DNA of 28,045 nt from contig LSCM01000004.1 of the NCBI GenBank assembly GCA_001577185.1, positions 1 through 28,045 of the forward strand. The letters run 5' to 3'. Under the pieces are notes generated by a model, which was not told the DNA's origin, did no database searches, and saw nothing but the letters and a program-made list of their open reading frames with translations. The position numbers and the translations under genes are program-made. Origin of the DNA: Cloacimonetes bacterium TCS62. Lineage in GTDB: Bacteria > Cloacimonadota > Cloacimonadia > Cloacimonadales > TCS61. This document shows positions 23,856 through 28,045 of this stretch, one piece after another; position 1 is the stretch's first letter, and each line of letters opens with the position of its first letter.

Positions 23856-25019
23856 ATGTTAGAACTTGATCTAAATCAGGATGAAGTGCAATATGGAACA
23901 AATATAAAATTAATCGGTGTTGGTGGAGCCGGTGGCAATGCCATAGATTCTATGATTGATAACAATTTGAAGGGGGTTGAGTTCATTACTGCAAATACAA
24001 ACATTATGGATTTGAAAAGATCAAAATCTAAGATCACATTACAACTCGGGAAAAAACTTACAAAAGGGTTAGGAGCCGGTGCAAACCCAGAAATAGGTAA
24101 ACAAGCTGCTGAAGAATCGAGTGAAGATATTAAAAATTATATTCAAGACGCAGATATGTTGTTTATCGCAGCTGGTATGGGTGGAGGAACTGGAACCGGA
24201 GCTTCACCAATAATCGCAGCGTTAGCAAAAGAGATGAATATTTTAACTATAGGTATAGTAAACACACCTTTTAAAAGTGAAGGTAAAAAAAGAATGAAAA
24301 ATGCCCTTTTCGGAGTGGAAGAATTAAAGAAAAATGTTGATACACTTTTAGTAGTTCCCAATGAAAAGTTAATTGATGTATCGGATGATATGACTTTTTT
24401 GAATGCATTCCAAAAAGCTAATGATATACTCTATGGTGCTGTCAAAGGGATTACTGACATAATTCATCATAGTGGATATATCAATGTAGATTTTGCAGAT
24501 ATTCAAGCAATAATGAAAAATAAGGGTTCTGCTTTGATGGGAATTGGTATCGGGGAAGGTGAAGATCGTGCTGCAGATGCTGTAAAAAAAGCAATGAATA
24601 ATCCACTTCTAGATAATGTCCATATCGAGAACGCTCAAGGTGTGATGATCAACATTACCACCTCATCTGACTTCAAAATGAGCGAATTCAATACAATAAC
24701 TAACTTGGTTATAGACAAAACGGGAGATAATGGAGATATAATTTATGGCATTGTTATTGATGATGAGCTTGAAAATAAAATAAAAGTAACACTTATTGCT
24801 ACGGGATTGGATTCACCTAAAACAATAGATTTCCCAACTGAAAGGGAAGTTGCAGATGGAATGAATGAGGATAATGAAGAAGAAGATATTTCTGCCACAC
24901 TTGATAGAATACGTAACCAAGATAGCATTAGGATCAATAAAAATTCCTCTAGAAATCCACAACATTCACGAGATTCCCAAATGGAAATTCCAGCTTTTCT
25001 AAGAAAATTTTCCAATTAA
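23856..25019 (+). CDS. ftsZ: cell division protein FtsZ
   Basis: FtsZ is the tubulin-like GTPase that forms the cytokinetic ring. The 387-residue protein has the N-terminal V-G-G-A-G-G-N-A, A-N-T-N instead of the common A-x-T-D, the tubulin signature G109-G-G-T-G-T-G115, T-P-F-K-S-E-G, and the T7 loop N-V-D-F-A-D-I, whose aspartate completes the GTPase site of the next subunit. A charged linker of about 45 residues leads to the conserved C-terminal peptide I-P-A-F-L-R, which binds FtsA and other partners. The ATG at 23856 has AAGGAG seven bases upstream. It is the last gene of the dcw cluster proper; no clear terminator follows. Confidence 0.97.
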   Translation: MLELDLNQDEVQYGTNIKLIGVGGAGGNAIDSMIDNNLKGVEFITANTNIMDLKRSKSKITLQLGKKLTKGLGAGANPEIGKQAAEESSEDIKNYIQDADMLFIAAGMGGGTGTGASPIIAALAKEMNILTIGIVNTPFKSEGKKRMKNALFGVEELKKNVDTLLVVPNEKLIDVSDDMTFLNAFQKANDILYGAVKGITDIIHHSGYINVDFADIQAIMKNKGSALMGIGIGEGEDRAADAVKKAMNNPLLDNVHIENAQGVMINITTSSDFKMSEFNTITNLVIDKTGDNGDIIYGIVIDDELENKIKVTLIATGLDSPKTIDFPTEREVADGMNEDNEEEDISATLDRIRNQDSIRINKNSSRNPQHSRDSQMEIPAFLRKFSN

Positions 25020-25075
25020 ACATTAATATTCCCTTTGTATAGTTTACTAGATCATGTTATCAAGACGGAGGTTCA

Positions 25076-26323
25076 GTGACATATTTGGAAAACTATAAAT
25101 TATTAAAAGAAAAGTTTGATATTGCTAAAAAAGAGACCAATATTGAAAATTTGAACCTTCAGATCAGGAATTTACAATTTGAATCATTCAAAGCTAATAT
25201 ATTACCCGGAGAAGATGAATATTACTGTAATGAACACAACTATACATTTAAAAAATCATTTGATTTCTTAAATATCAAGAAATCTGAGAATATCGACAAA
25301 CTTCTCAAAGAAAAAGATTCCAAAATAAAGGAAAATATAAAATTCAATTATAGTATATTTGAGCATAAAAAATATAATTCCAAAAAAGAAAGTAAATCTA
25401 ATGGATGTATTATTCTTTTTCATGGATTTAATGAAAAAGATTGGTCGAAATACTTACCGTGGGCAAAAAGATTAGCAGAATCTACCGAGAAAAAGATCAT
25501 CCTCTTCCCTATTGCTTTCCATATGAATCGCGCTCCACAAAATTGGAGTGATCCCAAACGCATGATTAAAGTTAATAAAGAAAGAAAGAAATTATTCCCA
25601 AATCTATCTAATAGCTCTTTTGCGAATGCCGCGATCAGCACAAGATTACAGCATCTACCTCAACGCTTTCTATGGTCGGGTTTACAAAGTTATTATGATA
25701 TAATTCAGCTTGTTAATGAAATCAGAACAGGTGTTCATCCAATAATAAGAAAAGATGAATCGATCGATTTTTTTTCATACTCAATTGGTTCATTCCTGTC
25801 TTTGTTGCTTATAATGGCAAATCCTTATAACTATTTTTCTAAAACTAAACTATTTAATTTTTGTGGTGGTCCAACCTTAAATAGGATCTCAGCAGCTTCT
25901 AAATATATTTTAGATAGTGAAGCTAATATTTCAGTTTATTCTTTTTTTATAGAGCATCTGGATAATGAGTTAAGAAAGGATAAAAGACTTGCGCATTATT
26001 TTAGTAAATTACATCCTATAGGAAAATATTTTAAATGTATGTTAGATTTTCATAAGATGAAAAATTTTCGAGAAAAAAGACTGAGTGAATTAAACAAAAA
26101 GATATTTTCAATTGCATTAAGAAAAGATAAAATTATACCACCAGCTGAAGTTTATAATACGCTAAAAGGTTCAAGTCGCAACACTCATACTAAGCTTAAG
26201 ATATTAGATTTCAAATATAAATACGATCATGTTGTCCCTTTTCCAAATTCTACTAAATTTGAAAAGAAGGTTGATAAAGCTTTTAACAAAGTTTTCAAAT
26301 ATGCCACGAAACATCTTAAATAA
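25076..26323 (+). CDS. alpha/beta-hydrolase-like protein, possibly DUF6051
   Basis: This 415-residue protein looks like an alpha/beta hydrolase but belongs to no enzyme class I can name; the closest match from memory is the uncharacterised DUF6051 group. After a roughly 110-residue N-terminal extension, the fold begins with I-L-F-H-G-F-N-E, the usual oxyanion-strand H-G motif. A plausible triad is S236 (S-Y-S-I-G, where the family's first G is Ser), D351 in R-K-D-K-I-I-P-P and H385 in Y-D-H-V-V-P-F. No signal peptide is seen, so it is probably cytoplasmic. The start is a GTG at 25076 with GGAGG seven bases ahead; 56 bases separate it from ftsZ, and the next gene starts directly on its stop codon. 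Confidence 0.7.
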   Translation: MTYLENYKLLKEKFDIAKKETNIENLNLQIRNLQFESFKANILPGEDEYYCNEHNYTFKKSFDFLNIKKSENIDKLLKEKDSKIKENIKFNYSIFEHKKYNSKKESKSNGCIILFHGFNEKDWSKYLPWAKRLAESTEKKIILFPIAFHMNRAPQNWSDPKRMIKVNKERKKLFPNLSNSSFANAAISTRLQHLPQRFLWSGLQSYYDIIQLVNEIRTGVHPIIRKDESIDFFSYSIGSFLSLLLIMANPYNYFSKTKLFNFCGGPTLNRISAASKYILDSEANISVYSFFIEHLDNELRKDKRLAHYFSKLHPIGKYFKCMLDFHKMKNFREKRLSELNKKIFSIALRKDKIIPPAEVYNTLKGSSRNTHTKLKILDFKYKYDHVVPFPNSTKFEKKVDKAFNKVFKYATKHLK

Positions 26324-26751
26324 ATGGTTTTCAGAAATTTATCCTCAAGCGAATATAACAAATTACTTGAATTATGGCAAACTGCTGGATTATCTCATAA
26401 GCCAGACGGTAGAGATTCAAAAAAAATATTTTAAAACAATTATCATTGAAAACTAATCGAATATTTGTAGCTGAATTTGCCGGTAGGCTTATTGGTGCTG
26501 TTATTGTAAGTCATAATTATAGAAAAGGTTGGATAAATCGGTTAGCAGTTAGACCAAACTTTAGAAATAAAGGCATAGCAAAAGAATTAGTTAAATACTC
26601 AGAAAAATGGCTGAGAAATGAAGGAATTCAAATAATAGCTTGCTTGATAGAAAATTGGAATAACATCTCTATGGAACTATTTCAGGATCTTGAATATGAA
26701 AAACATAATGATATAAAATACTTTACGAAAAGAGATGGACCTCAAATTTGA
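26324..26751 (+). pseudogene. GNAT N-acetyltransferase, split by a frameshift
   Basis: The first part starts at the ATG at 26324, right after the hydrolase stop, and encodes L-W-Q-T-A-G-L-S-H-K-P-D-G-R-D-S-K-K before a TAA at 26432-26434. The second part is in the -1 frame, reads I-L-K-Q-L-S-L-K-T-N-R-I-F-V-A-E, and continues to 26751 with the acetyl-CoA motif R-L-A-V-R-P-N-F-R-N-K-G-I-A. Joined, they give an ordinary GNAT of about 142 residues. The junction is an A8 run (26419-26426) that contains the in-frame slippery heptamer A-AAA-AAA. It may be a true mutation, a sequence error, or expressed by -1 frameshifting or transcript slippage. Without any shift, the second part could start only at a TTG at 26446 that lacks the N-terminal acceptor-site region. 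Confidence 0.8.
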
Positions 26752-26784
26752 TTTTATAAACATAATAAACATTGGGAGGATAAT

Positions 26785-27165
26785 TTGGCTCAAATAGTAA
26801 TTTCCTTAGCGGAAATCATAGATATCTTGGTTATAAAAGGATATGTTCCTGATGTAATAAGTAATATCCAACCTATAGAAAATGGAATTTCTTTTGATGC
26901 AAAAAAAGGTATAACTGTACGAGCATTCGTCCAATTCCAAGAATTTGACAAAGGATTGCTCAAACTAAAATTAGAAACAAACTGGCTTGCTGATAAATTA
27001 CTGCGATTGAAAACGATCTCTGATGGGAAATATATTCTTTTTGAACATCCGAATTTATTGATCTATGCTCAAAAATTCTTAGAAGATCATCTTAAGATCC
27101 CAAAGATCGAAAGTATTTCAATAAACAACGGTAAGATAAAGATCAAAACGTTTAATATGAGTTAA
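26785..27165 (+). CDS. conserved-looking protein of unknown function
   Basis: I do not recognise this 126-residue protein. It starts with a TTG at 26785 preceded by a strong GGGAGG (26775-26780), which decides the start. The sequence is a mix of hydrophobic and charged residues with no signal peptide and no membrane helix; alternating patterns such as I-T-V-R-A-F-V-Q-F and L-L-K-L-K-L-E-T-N suggest a beta-rich domain, and I-S-I-N-N-G-K-I-K-I-K-T-F closes it as a probable beta hairpin. It has no cysteine and no obvious catalytic motif. Codon use is like its neighbours. It lies 33 bases after the GNAT gene and 37 before the FKBP gene. Confidence 0.65.
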   Translation: MAQIVISLAEIIDILVIKGYVPDVISNIQPIENGISFDAKKGITVRAFVQFQEFDKGLLKLKLETNWLADKLLRLKTISDGKYILFEHPNLLIYAQKFLEDHLKIPKIESISINNGKIKIKTFNMS

Positions 27166-27202
27166 TTATTATTTAAAATACTATGTTGCAAGGAAAGGAA
27201 TT

Positions 27203-27994
27203 ATGAAAAAAATCAAATTATTCACAGCATTTGTTTTAATTAGTTTGAGCTTGTTTTGTACTCCAAAAAATAGTGCTTACAAAACAACAAACTCCGGATT
27301 ACAATATAGAATCTTAGTTAAAACTGAAGGTCAAATGCCCGAAAAAGGAGAACGTGTAAAGGTGCATTACACTGGCAAATTAGAAGATGGAACCAAGTTT
27401 GACAGTTCTCTGGATAGAGGGGAAGCATTCACTTTTGAACTTGGAGCTGGAAGAGTTATCAAAGGTTGGGATGAAGGAATCGCCTTATTGCATAAAGGTG
27501 AAAAAGCCACATTCATCATTCCACCGGAACTCGGGTACGGAAGTAGAAATATGGGCTCGATCCCTCCTAATTCTACTCTTATATTCGATGTTGAACTAGT
27601 CGATATACTTCCCGCAATTAAAATTGAACCATACAATATAAAAGGGAAAACCCGGATCAAATTGGATAGCGGATTACAGTATTACCTGATTTCGGAAGGA
27701 GCTGGGCTGAAAGCGGAAGCAGGCGATAATGTTGTTGTTCACTATACCGGTTTTTTTGAAGATGGGAAAATTTTCGATTCGTCCATAAAAAGAGGTGAAC
27801 CATTTAAATTTCAATTGGGAATGGGACGCGTTATCAAAGGCTGGGACGAAGGAGTTGCCCTGATGAAAGAAGGAGATAAAATTCGCTTTTTAATTCCTTA
27901 TCAACTTGCTTATGGAGAAAAAGGCTACCCCGGTGCTATTCCACCAAAATCCAATTTAACCTTCGATGTCGAATTGATCGAAGTGATAAAATAG
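27203..27994 (+). CDS. exported protein with two FKBP-type peptidyl-prolyl isomerase domains
   Basis: FKBP domains speed up cis-trans isomerisation of prolyl bonds and act as folding helpers. The 263-residue protein has a hydrophobic leader (about 1-19) ending in Cys19, so export is likely; the residue before the cysteine is Phe, which is a poor lipobox, so lipid anchoring is doubtful. Domain 1 (about 46-135) and domain 2 (about 171-262) both contain V-H-Y-T-G, K-F/I-F-D-S-S, G-R-V-I-K-G-W-D-E-G and a closing F-D-V-E-L strand, with the active-site aromatic residues kept. The two differ in the loop before I-P-P (R-N-M-G-S versus K-G-Y-P-G-A). The ATG at 27203 has an AAGGAAAGGA site. A single-domain duplication is the simplest origin. 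Confidence 0.92.
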   Translation: MKKIKLFTAFVLISLSLFCTPKNSAYKTTNSGLQYRILVKTEGQMPEKGERVKVHYTGKLEDGTKFDSSLDRGEAFTFELGAGRVIKGWDEGIALLHKGEKATFIIPPELGYGSRNMGSIPPNSTLIFDVELVDILPAIKIEPYNIKGKTRIKLDSGLQYYLISEGAGLKAEAGDNVVVHYTGFFEDGKIFDSSIKRGEPFKFQLGMGRVIKGWDEGVALMKEGDKIRFLIPYQLAYGEKGYPGAIPPKSNLTFDVELIEVIK

Positions 27995-28045
27995 AATTCT
28001 GCTGAAATGGGCAATAAAACTACTCCGATAAAGATCTTATTTATC

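Noticed and set aside
25020..25075. TATAGT at about 25038 as a promoter for the hydrolase gene
   Set aside because: No acceptable -35 occurs at 16-18 bases upstream, so it was not listed as a promoter.
1..28045. Search for CRISPR arrays, tRNA/rRNA genes, insertion sequences and attachment sites
   Set aside because: No regularly spaced long repeats, cloverleaf-like sequences, rRNA segments or transposase-like frames were seen; the only regular repeat is the short box array before mraZ.

Overview
The window is AT-rich (roughly one third G+C by eye), gene-dense and bacterial. It holds one large division and cell-wall (dcw) cluster plus an unrelated housekeeping operon. The organism appears to be a diderm with meso-diaminopimelate peptidoglycan: an MlaE-type outer-membrane lipid permease is present, and the MurE part carries the DNPR motif typical of meso-DAP-adding enzymes. 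The fused MurE-MurF enzyme, an FtsI with PASTA domains, tandem-FKBP proteins, frequent TTG/GTG starts and the low G+C suggest an uncultured or poorly sampled lineage, possibly of the FCB/Cloacimonadota type. That placement is inference and no marker in the window proves it.

Layout, left to right. (1) 1-704, plus strand: the 3' end of a DUF3108-like gene and a small VanZ-like membrane protein. (2) 701-7628, minus strand: reading in the direction of transcription, gcvH, gmk, rpoZ, a family-4 uracil-DNA glycosylase, dnaB, mlaE, a thiamine-binding-like lipoprotein and trmL. A hairpin follows trmL, then a good promoter drives dapA and a small cysteine-cluster protein. (3) 7629-8198: a 570-bp divergent intergenic region with an HD-GYP gene remnant, a 12-bp-stem hairpin, a TATAAT promoter candidate and, just before mraZ, five CTCA boxes spaced 10-11 bp apart that look like the operator for MraZ autoregulation. 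(4) 8199-25019, plus strand: mraZ, rsmH, ftsL, ftsI, murE/murF fusion, mraY, murD, ftsW, murG, murC, murB, ftsQ, ftsA, ftsZ, nearly all overlapping or within 30 bases of each other, with no ddl gene. (5) 25020-28045, plus strand: an alpha/beta-hydrolase-like protein, a GNAT acetyltransferase split by a frameshift at an A8 run, an unknown 126-residue protein and a secreted protein with two FKBP domains.

The dcw genes cover peptidoglycan precursor synthesis from UDP-MurNAc to lipid II (MurB, MurC, MurD, MurE/F, MraY, MurG), septal polymerisation and crosslinking (FtsW, FtsI) and the divisome core (FtsL, FtsQ, FtsA, FtsZ). DapA on the other strand feeds the meso-DAP pathway that the MurE domain consumes. 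No RNA gene, insertion sequence or CRISPR array was seen. The most unusual points are the MraZ box array, the MurE-MurF fusion, the frameshifted GNAT, the HD-GYP relic, the thiamine-binding-like lipoprotein coupled to an MlaE permease, and a strong internal start inside the small Cys-cluster gene.
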